Assembly (NCBI RefSeq): GCF_000218685.1
Contig: NW_006763290.1
Location: 2,565,570 to 2,629,569 of the forward strand
Reading direction: 5' to 3'
Length of the DNA: 64,000 nt
Source: Serpula lacrymans var. lacrymans S7.9
Taxonomy: Eukaryota; Basidiomycota; Agaricomycetes; Boletales; Serpulaceae
The notes under the pieces were generated by a model. The model did not search any database and had not been told where the DNA came from. It saw only the letters and a program-made list of their open reading frames with translations. How positions within the stretch are numbered: the first letter of the stretch is position 1; each line of letters starts with the position of its first letter. The position numbers and the translations under genes were made by a program. Below, one piece after another: positions 1 to 12,440 of this stretch.

Positions 1-339
1 ATGAGTAAAAAAATAATCTAAGTCCATAAAAGGTCAATATATAACACCTGTATAATATGTTTTATAAGCTTTCATGGTGTAGTGGATAAATGTGATGTGT
101 GGCTGTAGGTTGCTTAGTCACCCAAGAGCTGACTAGCAGGTTGAGAGTTCAAATCCTGTTTGTGTTAATTTTTTTTAATCAGCCACACAACAATTTCCAA
201 CATCTATAAGAGCATTTATAGAACTATATGAGGCTCTATAGACGGCAGAGGTTCTATAACAGGTTTGACCACTATAACAGCTTTATGAGTACTTATAGTG
301 CTATAGAGCTCTAGATAGCTACCCCCATTTTTCCTGATG
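1..339 (+). mobile_element. Right part of a CATCAGG-type TIR element
   Basis: The segment ends in CCCCCATTTTTCCTGATG. This is the inverse of the CATCAGGAAAAA tip at 12897, 42819 and 54462. Its first 180 bases match 13205-13375, including the same tRNA-like unit and the following ATCAGCCACA. Bases 283-339 are almost the exact reverse complement of 42819-42893. The left end lies before base 1. The interior is rich in CTATAATAG-like steps. No protein is encoded, so it is probably non-autonomous. Confidence 0.6.
70..173 (+). ncRNA. tRNA-like Pol III unit in the TIR element
   Basis: An A-box-like TAGTGGATAAATG is followed about 60 bp later by a B-box-like GGTTGAGAGTTCAAATCC and then a run of eight T. 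That order is typical of an internal RNA polymerase III promoter with a terminator. The same arrangement recurs at 13277-13370. It does not fold as a clean tRNA, so it is a tRNA-derived module rather than a tRNA gene. Confidence 0.45.
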
Positions 340-1574
340 TAATTGAGGTCGTTGACATGGAATTACAAGTATACTTATGGTGATGTTCTGATCAATGTCT
401 ACGCATGGTTTGTTTGAGGTCCGAAAAACATCTATATTGAACATTTGAGAGATGCTACAAATTTGGCCACGGTACAATCAAGACTGTAAATATTATATAG
501 ATGACAACCATACATCCCCAATACCATCCAAATACCTCTCGCAGACCTTGGATCTAATGCCCCCATAAATACCTGTGCCACAACACATTATTGAGGTTTG
601 ATTTAATTATTCGGTGAACCCCGGACCAAGGGTCTGGCCAGGCTTACTGCTGATAAATGGCTTAGGATTTTTGTCAATCATGGGTAAAGTATGAGACAAA
701 TTTAGCGGTGTACTTGGGCGTATTTGGAAGCAGAGCGTTGATAGAAGGAACAACTGTCTTCCTTCTAAATGGTATGCCTAGGGGAGACTACCTCATTGTC
801 AAGTGTAGCTTGTAATACTCTCCTTCATGTTCACTCTAGCTTACTTAGAAACTCCCTTCCTTTAGTTAGCTATTCTCAGACTTTATGCTTCAGGACTTGT
901 AGTTGTAGGGCAGTGTCTTACTGAATAAATAGTAGACTTAAAATTGTCATATTTGGAACGCTCAAGAGCTCACTTAATACCCTCATCTTCCAGTGTGACC
1001 ATTACACTACTCACAGTAACTTTGTCACCTAAGCCGCCCAGTGAGTCAGCCTTACTATAGTGGGTGATCACATCTCTCACCCACTATTGTTAGGCTTGAT
1101 TTTGCAGAAGGCTCAATGCCAGCGTTAAAGATTGCCCCAAACATGGTGCTAGCCTTTTCTCCAGCATCGTTGCTTAGCAAAGCGGCATGCTCAGCACTGG
1201 CACCAAACACTCAGTGTCCGATTCTGTCTAAGTCTGCAAGTCATATATATCTGAAGCCCTTAACCACCACTACCTCGTCATCACCATCGTTGTTCTTGTT
1301 GTTCTTGTTGTTTCCCAACCTGCCATCATTGCTGTTGTTCCTTTTTTATCTTGTGCACCTCTATCTCATTGATCATGGAGTGTCAAGACAGGTTGCAGGT
1401 TTGTCAAAATCCACAATTTCTCATGGATTTAACAGGTTTGTCCGCTACTCTGAGATCTGTACCTCTGAAAAGCAGGCAAAATGCGTGGAAGAGGCTGATA
1501 ATAAATGTCAGGCAGAAATACTAAGTATAGATTTTATGATTTGCTGTTTTACCCATTAATCACATATTTTTAGG
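340..1574. other. No gene recognised
   Basis: Only short open frames occur. The longest, at 1116-1559, is low-complexity and Leu/Ser-rich and does not look like a protein. An 11-bp perfect hairpin (ATAGTGGGTGA, 9-nt loop) lies at 1057-1087. Remnants of the KDZ N-terminus might lie just before 1575 but could not be read. Confidence 0.5.
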
Positions 1575-3730
1575 CTTATCTGCGGAGGATCGTGATGTTG
1601 TGGAGAACATGGTAAGTGACTCTGGCATGGAAACTAATAACTATCAATACACAGTGCCCCCAGGCAAGGAAGGCTTTACTCTCAGCCATGAAGGAGGCAA
1701 ATACAAAGCCTACAAAGACACGACAAAGCAGATAGCTGATCTTACTGTCTAGTATATCCTTCCCACCCCCCTATTATAAGTAAACTGTCCTTTTGATACA
1801 TATTGCACTCAACTTAAAAATCAACATTGGGGCGATCAAATAGATAAACTTGTTGCAGCATATTTGGAGTATCTGGTGACACAATGGCTGAATATACAAT
1901 CATTGAATTGGAGGCATCAGATGTTCCTGTTGATAGTGATTGTGTATCACTAAAGGATGTAGAATTAGTTGAAGTCTTGTTTTGGATAGCTGTGATGCTG
2001 ATGGTAATGGAGCTATCTATGTAGTGCAACATCGGGCTTCATTAATAGCCAAACCGCATCATCAATATCCCAATGAGATACTAATCTACCATGGCTTCCT
2101 TGGTTGTTCGCCACTCTACCCCACTGTTGCCATTTCCATCTGTACTCTTGCAGCCTATCAACAATTACATAGAACATGTTCTTGCTTTAGCATCCAAGCT
2201 CAATGAAAAGCTCTATGTCATCTTCATAGTGTGAGTGCTTTGCTGTATATTGGGATAAACTTTTAACATATTTTTTTAGATGCCTTACAGACCTTACCTT
2301 GACACTCAATTCAACACCACTGTTGATATGTATCTTGAACTTCTCTATTGTGTTGACAGTCTTATCAAAGCAGCTTTGAAGTGGAACACACCAGATTGGC
2401 GTCTTATGCACTCATGTCCTGCTTGTTTTTACAAGTTGAAAGATGTGATAAAATTGGATAATGGCCAGACCAGGGATTAAACCTGGAACCTTCTGGATAC
2501 ATGCTAGCTGCTCTACCAATTGAGCTATATGGCCAAGGTTATACAATGTAGGATCTTAAACATGACATGCAACCATGGACGTCTTACACAGAATAGCTGC
2601 TGCATACTGGGCTGGCTTACAGATCAGAGGTATTATCCTATGGGGTATTGGTATGTCAGAGTATATTCTAACAAGATGAACCCTTGCTTGGCATTAACTG
2701 GCTTGTTTTTATGGACGGAAACAATAGCCTGAAGCAATGGAAGCCATCCATCCTAGGATATACAGAAAGAGAAGACTCATGGAAGTTGTGGACAGACTAT
2801 TGGATAGATCCATCATCAATAGACAGGGCTCAGGCTGCGAGCATATATTCTCATCTTCTAATGATCTAGCTCGAGGTACAAGGCACTCAAGTCAGTTTCA
2901 CCGTCATCAAGCTATCGAAGAACATTTTGCTTTTTGGGATATGGATAAATATGTATCACTCAGTGCTTTTCCATTCATCTCCACTACACATTGCTCAAAA
3001 TATAATATATTATAGGCAAATTTCTTCAAAATCATTATTGTGAAGCTCTCCTCATGGTCCAAACTCTAGCCATAGAACTCGAAACCATCAAGGCAAAGTT
3101 AAAAATTGATACACTGACTTCAACAGATTTTACACAGAGGAAAAGAACTATCTTGAGTCATCCAAACAATTTCCAGTCTGCAATCAGCTTCATGTTTGCT
3201 ATGTACATGCACTGGATGATCTTACAGAGAAACAATAGGTGATATCTTAGTAGAATCTTCGCTAGTATGCTGACATTTGCAAATCTAGGCAGGAGTGGAT
3301 TAGTGCTCAAGGAGCAGCCAACAATCTACTTACCGGTGTTACAGCTGTGAGTCTAGATCAGATCCAGTCTAATCTCACTGGAGCCCATATTTGAGTTGAT
3401 ACGGCATACACAGACAGGGTATTTTGAGGTATTATTGCAAATTGAGCAGCGTTGGGTTGGGGGACAAGAGTACGCCCAGCACAAAGAAAAAGTATTGCAG
3501 TCTAAATATCAAACAGCTTTAGACAATCTCAAATGGTTGGTTGTTATGCAATTATTGGAGCTTTCAGAGCTATCATTATCTGGTACAGGTTTGTAGTTAC
3601 TTTTATCATTATAAAACATTGTCAGCTAATTTTTATTGACAGGTTATAAACTACGACAACAGATCAGTAAAGGCTTGCAGCGTTGGTCTCAAGCTATACA
3701 GAATGTGATTAATCAATACAATAAGGAGGT
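1575..3730 (+). pseudogene. KDZ (Kyakuja-Dileera-Zisupton) transposase, degraded
   Basis: Motifs of the agaricomycete KDZ transposase family appear in the right order but in several frames separated by short introns. GLSAEDRDVVENM and PPGKEGFTLSHEGG lie at 1575-1750, a HRTCSCFSIQAQ block at about 2170-2206, PYRPYLDTQFNTT from 2283, SCPACFYKLKD at about 2413-2445, then after an insertion WLVFMDGNNSLKQW at about 2700-2740. A GSGCEHIFSSSNDLARGT block at 2830-2880 and the helical C-terminal part (EWISAQGAANN, YNKE) run to about 3730. KDZ enzymes are DDE-type DNA transposases common in mushrooms. The gene is broken by the 2446-2672 insertion and by frame changes. The N-terminal cysteine cluster was not found. 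Confidence 0.75.
2446..2672 (-). mobile_element. tRNA-bearing SINE-like insertion in the KDZ gene
   Basis: A 227-bp block interrupts the KDZ reading frame exactly between KLKD and the downstream EPLLGINWL. It is flanked on both sides by AAGATG (2440-2445 and 2673-2678), a 6-bp target-site duplication. On the minus strand it ends with a 73-nt tRNA-like sequence at 2462-2534. That sequence has a near-perfect acceptor stem (GGCCATA/TCTGGCC), a canonical D-arm (GCTC AATTGGTA GAGC) and a T-arm (CCAGG TTTAATC CCTGG). The anticodon arm is damaged and lacks U33, so it is unlikely to be a working tRNA. Confidence 0.65.
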
Positions 3731-4197
3731 GGAACTGGATTTTCTGCTGCTAAGTTTTCCCTTGCTTATTTGTCTTCCTCTTTTGCCAGAGCTAAAAGTG
3801 CCCACCTGATAGCAAGTGTGGTCATCTCGTCGTTGTGGGCTTTGTTTTTTCTTTTTTCTGCTATTTTGGTTTGTGTCTGACACTTGGGCTGAGAGTCCAA
3901 CACAACTTGTCCAGGGTGCTGGCATGTATTCTTGGCACAAGTGATTGGTCGGCTCATAGTTAAGAGGATAAGGCAAGAGGTAGAAGTGAGAAATGGAAAT
4001 GGGGTACATATCAATAGGTGAGCAAGTATTTTGAAAATACTTTTTGCACTTGTGGTGTGGCTAACAGCCTGTCGCACCCCCAGGGTAATGTGACTCAGAA
4101 AATGTAACAATGTGTAGCTGCGTCTCTCTTTTTTGGTTCTACATCCAATGTATTCAACTTCCACAACCCACAGATCACAATCCTGTTAATCTCACAA
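3731..4197. other. Spacer between KDZ and Plavaka relics
   Basis: Short overlapping frames on the minus strand (3713-4164) have no recognisable motif. The block may hold the decayed KDZ C-terminus, the target site of the Plavaka element, or both. No terminal repeats were found. Confidence 0.4.
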
Positions 4198-6840
4198 TGC
4201 CAAGTTGCTTTGTTGTGACACCTTGGGCTGCAAACGATGGTTTTATAATCAAAGTGGGCTCACAAAGCACATAAGGATGCACCACCTGTCCTTTTTGAAC
4301 ACTACACAGCTCCAGCATCAAAATTTGACTCAGAACAAGACTGAACAGGATGCTATACAGGATGCGACAGAAAAAGATGTGGATATAGAAGACACAGCAA
4401 CACAGGATGAGGATGAGGATCAGATGTATGATGAGGACATAGAACCTGTGCAAAATGGTGACGAGGACATCCCTCCACATGAGGAAAGGCCAGATCCTGA
4501 GTTTGAATACCATCTGTTCATTAATGATGATTATTCTGTTTTTTTACTATTTCAATCTTTGATTATTTATTCAGGTTTGCCGTGTGATGAACACGGTGTC
4601 TATCTACCTGCAGGAGAGCCGCCTATTCCACTGCGAAATCCCTCCAAGGACAACTGGACACTATATTGTGATTGCATTGAATTTGAAGCTGCCGAACTGC
4701 TGTATAAGAAGACACAGGTGTCCTCAGGGGATATTAATACACTCATGGACTTTTGGCATGCATCCTTCATCAAAAACGGCCTACAGGAAGATTGTGTGCC
4801 TTTTGCCAGTGCTGATGACCTTTATAGGACTATTGATCCACCATCACTTGGAGACATTCATTGGCAATCTTTCATGTTTGCTTACAACAGCAAACTTCCA
4901 GACACTGATATCCCTGACTGGATGACTAAATCTTATGAAGTCTGGTTTTGCAGCCCACACGCCATCATAAGAAATATTCTTTCAAATCCAGACTCTGCAG
5001 GATGGTTTGATTACAGGCCCATATGTGAGTATGACAGCACAAGCAAGCAGAAATACCATTATTTCATGTCTGGCAATTGGGCATGAAAACATGCAGACAA
5101 AATAGCTTAAGATGCCAACACTTATGGATCAATGTTTATCCCAATCATCCTTGGGAGTGATAAAACAACTGTTTCTGCTGCAACAGGACAAAACAGATTC
5201 TATCCAATTTATATATCTATAGGTAATGTACATAATAGTGCGCATCAGGCACATAGAAATGCAGTCGCTCTTCTTGGGTTTCTTTCTATTCCCAAGAGTA
5301 TGTCTTTGACTTTCTTCAAACATTGAATGGGCTAATTTCTGAATTTTAGCTGCAAAAAAATATACAAATAATCCAAGGTTTTGCAAATTCAGACTGCAGC
5401 TTTTCATAGCTCTGCATGACATATCCTGCAGGATCTCAAGCCAGGAATGACAACACCTGAAGTAGTGTGATGTCCGCTCAATTTAGACAAGTAATATATG
5501 GTCTTGGTCCATATATTGCAGACTATCCTGAACAAGTCCTTCTGGTTTATATTGTACAAGGCTGGTGCCCTCAGTGAGTAACTTATAGGTATTGATTTTG
5601 GTGGTCCTAACTTTCTCTCTGCAGATGTATTTCAATGACAGATAACTTAGATGTATCAAGGGTTTGACAGACTCAAGGTCACACAGAAGCTTTGGTTAGT
5701 GCCTTTAACTTAGTGTACTGTGGGACGAGTATGGAATAGTGGGTGACATTGTGGTACATACTTTGAAATTTCTCCATTAATATGCCATAAGAGATAAAGT
5801 CCATACCTCTATAGCCATTTACTAATGATTTCCCTTGTGCCGATATTCACGAGATACTCTCCCCTGATCTCTTACACCAAATCATCAAAGGCACATTCAA
5901 AGACCATTTGGTCTTATATGTGGACAAATATCTTGTCCTAACACATGGCAGAAAATGTGCAGACCAAATCTTAGATGATATTGACTCTTGGTAAGTAGTG
6001 TTGTTCCTGACTTTCCAAATTCATACTTACAAGCCCCCAAACAATAGTATTGCTGCTGCACTATCATATCCTGGTCTACGCAGGTTTCCCCAAGGCTGTG
6101 GATACAAGCAATGGACGGGGGATGACTCCAAAGTGTTGATGAAGGTATATTTATCCCATATTGCTCACATAGTGACTAATTAACTATCCTAGGTCTCTCT
6201 TCCTGCGCTTGTGGGTCATGTACCTGATGGCATTGTACTCACCTTCCATGCATCTTGAAACTTCTGTTAAATACAAGACAACAATACAATTGCTAAAGTT
6301 AAAGATGCACTGGTACATTTCCATCAGCATTGAACTATTTTCCAGACCCTCGGTGTTCATCCTACTGGCTTCTCCCTCCCTTGCCAACATTCTCTCACGC
6401 ACTACTCTCTCCTCATTTGTCAGTTTAGGGCCCCAAATGGCCTCTGTTTGTCTATCACTGAGGCAAAGCACATCAAGGCCGTCAAAGAACCTTCAAAATG
6501 TTCCAGCTGTTATGAAGCCTTGAGACAAATGCTTACTACAAACCAACGTTTTAACAAGCTAGCAGCATCATGTGTGGATTTTACAAGCCGAGGGATGCTT
6601 GAGGATGATATTCTAACATATGCATTGGCCAATGCTGACTTAGAGCTTGAAGGTAAGTTTTTTCTTCTGTGTAACTACATGGTTAGTCAACTAACTCTTT
6701 TCAGATCTTAGGGACATAGAAGAAGATGCTGATGAAGTCAGGACCAGCAACCAAGCCCACATCAACGAGGATAGCTCTGAAAGTGGGCCTGTAGGAGGAC
6801 CAGTGACAGTCAGTTACACGATCATAGGTACTTGGTGTTG
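4198..6840 (+). pseudogene. Plavaka-type transposase copy 1, N-terminal and central part
   Basis: It opens with a C2H2 zinc finger (CCDTLGCKRWFYNQSGLTKH, then IRMHH) and an acidic Asp/Glu-rich linker. The Plavaka signature blocks follow: GDIHWQSFMFAYN and DIPDWMTKSYEVWF (4850-4955), then the YHYFMSGNWA box. Next come PIILGSDKTTVSAATGQN (5135-5190), GNVHNSAHQAHRNAVALLGF (5220-5285), GLGPYIADYPEQVLLV (5500-5550), LRRFPQGCGYKQWTGDDSK (6080-6130) and SITEAKHIKAVKEPSKCS (6450-6510). Plavaka enzymes belong to the CACTA-like (CMC) DDE transposases of basidiomycetes. Exons are split by short introns plus real frame breaks, so this copy is dead. The C-terminal exons resume at 8783. Confidence 0.8.
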
Positions 6841-7039
6841 ATGATGAGAACTGTTGTTAGAAAACCACACACAAAACAAACTAACACAAAATCCTCCCAG
6901 ATTCCACAAAAATTGTTTATGGGTTTTGCCTCCTAGAACAGTGGGTGCTCTGGTTGTTCATGGGGTGGTATGTATGACGATCCTTCAAAGTAAAACCCAG
7001 AGATGTATGGGTGTGGGTTTTGAGGAGGAGGGATAGTTG

Positions 7040-8366
7040 AACTATAGAAAATAGGGGCTTTTTGAGACAAATATAGGATGAGTACTACCTTGCTAATCTT
7101 AGCACAAGGTAGGTTTGAGAATGATAAAATAATGAGGTTCCCAGTGATAGCAGGCTCCTGACGCACAAACTGTAGTGCTCAGAAGGACTCTAATTGAAAG
7201 GGATAACAATCACTTTCAAAAGTGACGAGTGACAATGACAGCAGTCAAAAGTAGTAACAGTGGGAAGTGTTGTGACTACACTGGATCACAAGTAGCAGAG
7301 TAGTGAACTTAAGATTTAGAGAAGAAGTCTGGATTGGATTTCTTGTTGTTTTTTTTGCATTCTAAAAAAATATGTGTCCATAAAAATGATTCAAAAATCA
7401 AAATAATTGCACTGCAAATAAATGTTCTGCTGAAAAAAAAGAAACTGGAGCCACCGGTCCACCACCTAGTCCAAATCCAACGGTTCCATGGCCTTACCAA
7501 TGGACTGGTTGTGTTGGACCACCTGGACAAACGAGGGAGGGAGAGGAGTAGTTCCAATTTGGAACAAGTGAGTCCCAGGCAGCGTGTGGTAGGTGTAGCT
7601 GTAGCGAAGACAATGGATAAAAGATAAGTGTACCAAAGTGAATGGGATAGCAATGAACCTTCTCCAGCTCAAAAACTACCCACCCACACTCCAACCAGTC
7701 TAACCAGGCAAGACAAGCGACTGATGTTTTGATAGTATATGATGGCAGATTGATGTCATGAAGATGGACCTGTTGCCCTATTTGGACTGGCTGCCAGGGC
7801 TTTGCTGATATCAGCAGTGGCATGTGGTAGTCAACGGATTGGTGACGGAAGCGGATAGGAAGTGGTGACATCAGAAATGGTGGGGGAGCAAAGAAGATGA
7901 GGAGGAGGAGGGTGGAGGTGACAAAGAGGTGGATTAGAATGGGGATCCAGAAACAATTGTCGGGTGAGAATAAAAAGAAGAGGAAGGGGCCAATGGTGGG
8001 GCTAGGCAAAGGAAGGGGAGTAAGGGAAACGATGAAGGCGAGGGCGCAATGCAATGTGTAGCCAGTGGTGATGCAAAAATTTGCCGAAATGCCGAAACAC
8101 GGAAATTTACCGAATGGAAAGCAAAGGTGAGCACGACTGGATTGCCTAATAGAGGTGGTGCTGATCAGCCACAAGATTGAAAAAGGCAATATTAATTACT
8201 ATTCCACGTGGCACTGTACCTGTGTGGCGCAAAGGCAAGTCTTTTTGAATATTTGCTTTGTCATTGACACCTGTCCATGCTACCAATCAACTTTGGTGCA
8301 TGACATTGGCGCCGTAAGTTTTTGTGGTCTTGTAAATTTGTGTTAACTAATTATGTACATAACTAG
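7040..8366. other. Foreign DNA splitting the Plavaka gene; identity uncertain
   Basis: The Plavaka frame is lost near 6850-7030 and returns at 8783, so this block plus the adjoining solo LTR is probably inserted DNA. The minus strand has a 231-codon open frame at 7494-8189. Part of it (an IGQQVHLHDINLPS stretch) faintly resembles the C-terminal region of gypsy integrases, but the frame is not convincing. No target duplication was found for the block. Confidence 0.3.
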
Positions 8367-8782
8367 TATTATAATAACACATTTCCGGACCTTTAATTTT
8401 CATTCTCACCTTTAACCTTTTACTGTAGTTTTCTCACATTGTGCCATGCGGCACTTTCCCTTGTGTTCAAACTCCTCTTTCTCGCGCTGCACTACCCTTC
8501 TTCTTATTTTAGCTACAAGTCTCTCACCCTGTGGAGCTGGTCACACGGACTAGGCCCCATGACATCATCAGCCACTGCCTTTATCAACTGTACAGTACAT
8601 ATGTACAAACAAACCTGTAGTAGTATATATAGACCAATAGATCAAGGAGACTCCTCAGCAAGTCCTCCTATTGTATCCTCACAACTAACTTGTTGAAGCC
8701 TAAAGGGTAACCACTCCCTCATCATTTATCTCTATAGTTGGTTCTAGTTGTGCGCCAGAGTAACAAACTCTTGGTTGTTACA
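8367..8782 (+). mobile_element. Solo LTR, family LTR-A
   Basis: This 416-bp repeat matches the LTR-A consensus. It has a GGACCTTTAATTTTCATTCT start region, an ATGACATCATCAGCCACTG block, an AGGAGACTCCTCAGC core and a final GGTTGTTACA. The flanks ACTAG and ACCAG are a 5-bp target duplication with one mismatch. Its first bases have decayed from TGTTAC to TATTAT. It lies directly before the resumed Plavaka C-terminus. Confidence 0.8.
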
Positions 8783-9458
8783 ACCAGAACCTAACTACAT
8801 GCAAACACCTCAAGAACTCGGAGCACAAATCCAACGACCGTCCTTTGTAGAGCACATCCGACAATTTTTATACAGCCAGGAACATCTGGACAGCCCAGAT
8901 GCTCCCCCTCATATGATGTTCCCTTGAGAGGTTGCCCCAGGCTTTCCCCCAACACAAAAATATCAGTGGTACACTCTGCAACCATATATTTCCACACACC
9001 AAGTGACAAAAGTGGTGTTTATGGGATGCATCGTGAAGTGATCTGCATAACGCCAATGTGGCAAAAAGGTCCAGCTTGGCATGACACAGTATTTGTAGAA
9101 CGCAACACAACACTCTCTGGCATGCAGGCCTTGATGTTGTTTGTGTTTTACTACTCTTTTCTTTTTCCTATCGAGGAGTTTGCTACCCATGTGCATTAGT
9201 GCAGTGCTTTTTCCACATTGCTGATGAATGTGATGAGCTCACTGGGATGTGGATTGTGCATCCAGATTACAATGAGGATGGCTCACCTACACTTCAGGTT
9301 ATCCATACAGACTGCATCATGTGAGCGGCTCATATGATGCCTGTTTTTAGTGAAGCTTTGATAGGAAAAGATATCAACTGTGACAACTCTCTTGATTCTT
9401 TTGACTCATTCTATGTGAATAAATTTATTGATCACAATGCGTTCAAAATCACTTTCTA
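8783..9458 (+). pseudogene. Plavaka-type transposase copy 1, C-terminal part
   Basis: It reads ELGAQIQRPSFVEHIRQFLY (8816-8870), then QKGPAWHDTVFVERN (9061-9110). Later blocks are TGMWIVHPDYNEDGSPTLQV (9240-9300), RAAHMMPVF and VNKFIDHNAFKITF (9414-9458). These are the ordered C-terminal Plavaka blocks belonging to the gene that begins at 4198. Several stops and frame changes break the reading, for example after VVFMGCIVK. The true gene therefore spans about 4198-9458 with roughly 1.8 kb of inserted DNA. Confidence 0.75.
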
Positions 9459-9654
9459 GTCTTAATTGTCTTATTAGTCATTATTCAGAACAAATTCATC
9501 TTAGTCTTTCTTAACCACTTATAATGGCTTTTTGGTCTTGTGACCATAATTTTAGTCTTAGAATATATCTGACAGCTTTATCTTGGCCTTAGTGTCACTT
9601 ATATGCCTTTGTTGGCTTGATATGGCTTGATATGGCTTGACATAGCTTACAATT

Positions 9655-11925
9655 AAAAATACGACGCCTAAGGTACATGTAAATTTCCTGATGAATTGTA
9701 TTGACCTGATTCAACAAATTGAGTGCAGCATGATCCTGTACAGTCAAGTCCAAATACCTACCTTCATTCCGGAGATGAGATGCTAAACGCTGTAGTGTAT
9801 CAGGGGATACAGCTGTCAAATTTGTTGCTATGGAAACAAAATGTGGGCATTTAACAACAAAGGATGTGTGCAAATGAGCTGCACGACGCTGGATGATGTT
9901 AAGAACTACAAAAATAAATGAATGGTGATATCTCAGTGACTTGTCAGGAATTCTGAAGTAATACTGTGCCTGTTGCTGAAACAATAGAGGTGTTGGCCTT
10001 TTGTTATCATCAAATCCACCTATATCAAAAGGAAACAATGTAGGGCACATACCAGGCATAAGCTCAGGATTGTTGTACTCAGGTACAGCAATGCTGCTAC
10101 GAGACAGAACCAGGTCAGGCTGAGGATCAGAACTTGAAGGCAATAAATTCCTCAGTGTAGCCGTTGTGAATGTACAACCGGACATACTGGAACACTCTGG
10201 GTCCAACACACCCATCTTTTCCATCAATGTAACAGGCTCTTGAGTGTGCAACAATAATCTCACGGGGTGTTCACTGAAGCCAGTAGTCTTTTCCTGGAAA
10301 GTTTTTTTGCATCACTCTTGTTGTTGTGAATCACACAATCACATATACTGGGCAAATGACTATCCTCAGGATAAAGGGACACGATGGATTCATCTAGAGG
10401 TATGCTGGAATACAGTTGGTTGTGTGATCACAGCCAAAGTAGAAATCTCCACACCTTACTCTTGCATATCCTGAACATTGGGCATATTCTTGGCATCAAA
10501 CTTTCCGGGACCAACAAACACAATGCTCAGCATTCCATTAATGTCAGCAGGAGTGAGAGGAAGTACCAAAGCAGTAGATATAACATTCATCTCATGAGCG
10601 CACATGTTACCATGAAACACTTTGGGTTGAGAGGGGTCTGAGGACTGATATAATCATGTAATCTGAGCAGTGTTGCGATAAATTGCACATACCATCTCTT
10701 TGACCCATATCAGGTCCTCAAAGTATTCTGGCAAACAACCACAGTATAAACAATTTGCAAGCACAAAACGCGGTATTTTGGCCTTCACAAGCGAAGACTT
10801 GCATTCTGCACAAACATTTCAGTGTAGCACCTGATTTGCACAAAGACTGAATATCATCTTTATGTAGCATTACACCCTGTAAAAATGGACATCCAAATAT
10901 AAACTCAGTAAATGGACTTTGAACTACACACTTCTCAACAATAAAAGGATCTGAGACACTTAGAAGATCCAAGTGAATAGGGAGACAAGCATTTTTGACG
11001 ACAATAGAACTTGTTGACAACACACAGCACAAATATGACCAAGGGTCTATTTTGAGTCCTCCATGTAGTTGTTCAGGTACTTGTATACAATGTTGTGGGG
11101 AACCAACTCCGGCCAAGAGGCCTCGCACCATGCTTCAGTCTCGCAGATGTCAGCTAAATCCAAAAGTTTCTTGTCCCTGTGAGCTAATTTCTTTTTATCT
11201 CGGGTCAACATCACAGCGGTTGAAAGACAGTTGATGACGCAGTTGCCATACTTGTATTGGAGGATGAGGGTCAGACAATCGCCGCAAGAACTATCAAAAG
11301 CATGGAAGAAAGGCGGGCAAGCTAGCACGGCATCATAAAACATTACATCATTGAGGGATATCAAGTGCAGCACTCAATTTTTCAGGTGCTGGACCAACAA
11401 CAAACAACACTGTCAACGTGATCGGACATTGTACGAAGGACAATGTACAACGTTGATGGCTCAAATACACTTGACCACATCTTCTTTAGGTAGTCTTTCC
11501 AGTCTTTTCACAAGTTCCGATGCAGACAAACCAATCTATCGGATACCACAGGCATCAAAGGTGTCTTCGGGAATTGTGGACAATGTTGATAAAGCCACAG
11601 GAGGCACTCTCATTGCGGCAGAAACGTCAGGACCATACAAATCAGCAAAATAACAGCTAATTGCTGTTGAATGGGACACATCAAGTGACAGTCTACTCAT
11701 AGCCACAATATCAGAAGTAGGCATCAAAGCCATACATGTTCTCTCATACACAAAGTGCAAAAACATAGTGGGGACACTTGACACTCAATTTTGGGCACAT
11801 TCTATGCATAACTCAGATATAACATTGAGCAACGCAAGAGCAGGTAAAGATATTAAAGTCGCATAGTAATGATCATCATGATAGTTAAACCAACATGGGT
11901 CCTTGTTCAAAGTATTCATAGTGTT
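9655..11925 (-). pseudogene. Helitron rep-helicase protein, N-terminal fragment
   Basis: The N-terminal region of an agaricomycete Helitron protein is read on the minus strand. The order is FVYERTCMALMPTSDIVAMS (about 11750-11690), LYGPDVSAAMRVPP (about 11635-11590), CPPFFHAFDSSCGDCLTLIL (about 11310-11250) and a DUF6570-like Cys-rich region (11.0-10.7 kb). Then come NPELMPGMCPTLFPFDIGGF (about 10080-10020) and YHHSFIFVVLNIIQRRAAHLH (about 9935-9875), the start of the Helitron_like_N domain. The frame ends near 9690 before the HUH nuclease motif. No helicase domain is present, so this is a 3'-truncated, frame-broken fragment. Confidence 0.75.
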
Positions 11926-11929
11926 TTGT

Positions 11930-12440
11930 TATCTGAAGAGTGTGGCATGAACATGAGCAACCAACATAAGGAGGGAGGACAAAATACGTACTTCTGATGA
12001 CACTTTTGAGGCAACAGGACAAAGATATGTGGAGAGTATAAGGCACGCAACTGTGAGCTTAATCAGGATTGGGGCTTAGATATAAGAGCTTGTACGGCAA
12101 CTCTCACTTTTCAAAAAAATCAAATTTTGCTTGGGCCCAGCTTCTCCCGGTTAGAGCAGAGAATGAAAATACACAGGCCGCAAAGTTCTTGCACATACCC
12201 CTAGTTAGCACTATTAGCCATTATTATAAGGTTCGTCTTGCAGCTCAATATCAAGTCTGATTCTAATCGCATGGACAAAATAGAAGAAATTCATAGTCCG
12301 GAAACAGAGGACAAAAATCAAGCCCCATCCGACTCACAGATCGCCTTGACTAGACAACAGATCCTCTGATATGGCCTGCAGATGTCGAGGTTCATATCAA
12401 TCCTTGTTCAGTTGATTGTTGCAACAGCTCAAGCTGTTGC
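11930..12440. other. No gene recognised
   Basis: Probably the 5' flank of the Helitron fragment. A 63-codon plus-strand frame at 12069-12260 has no known motif. The segment ends at GTTGC, the left target duplication of the next solo LTR. A Helitron 5' TC or 3' CTRR end could not be placed. Confidence 0.4.

Noticed and set aside
1116..1559. A 147-residue signal-peptide-like protein
   Set aside because: It is low-complexity Leu/Ser sequence without motifs, in the decayed region upstream of the KDZ relic.
2462..2534. A functional tRNA gene
   Set aside because: The D-arm and T-arm are good, but the anticodon stem is mispaired, U33 is missing, and it sits inside a mobile insertion.
7494..8189. 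A 231-residue protein on the minus strand
   Set aside because: Composition is biased, no clear domain is present, and it lies in inserted DNA that splits the Plavaka gene. It is mentioned only as a possible decayed gypsy remnant.
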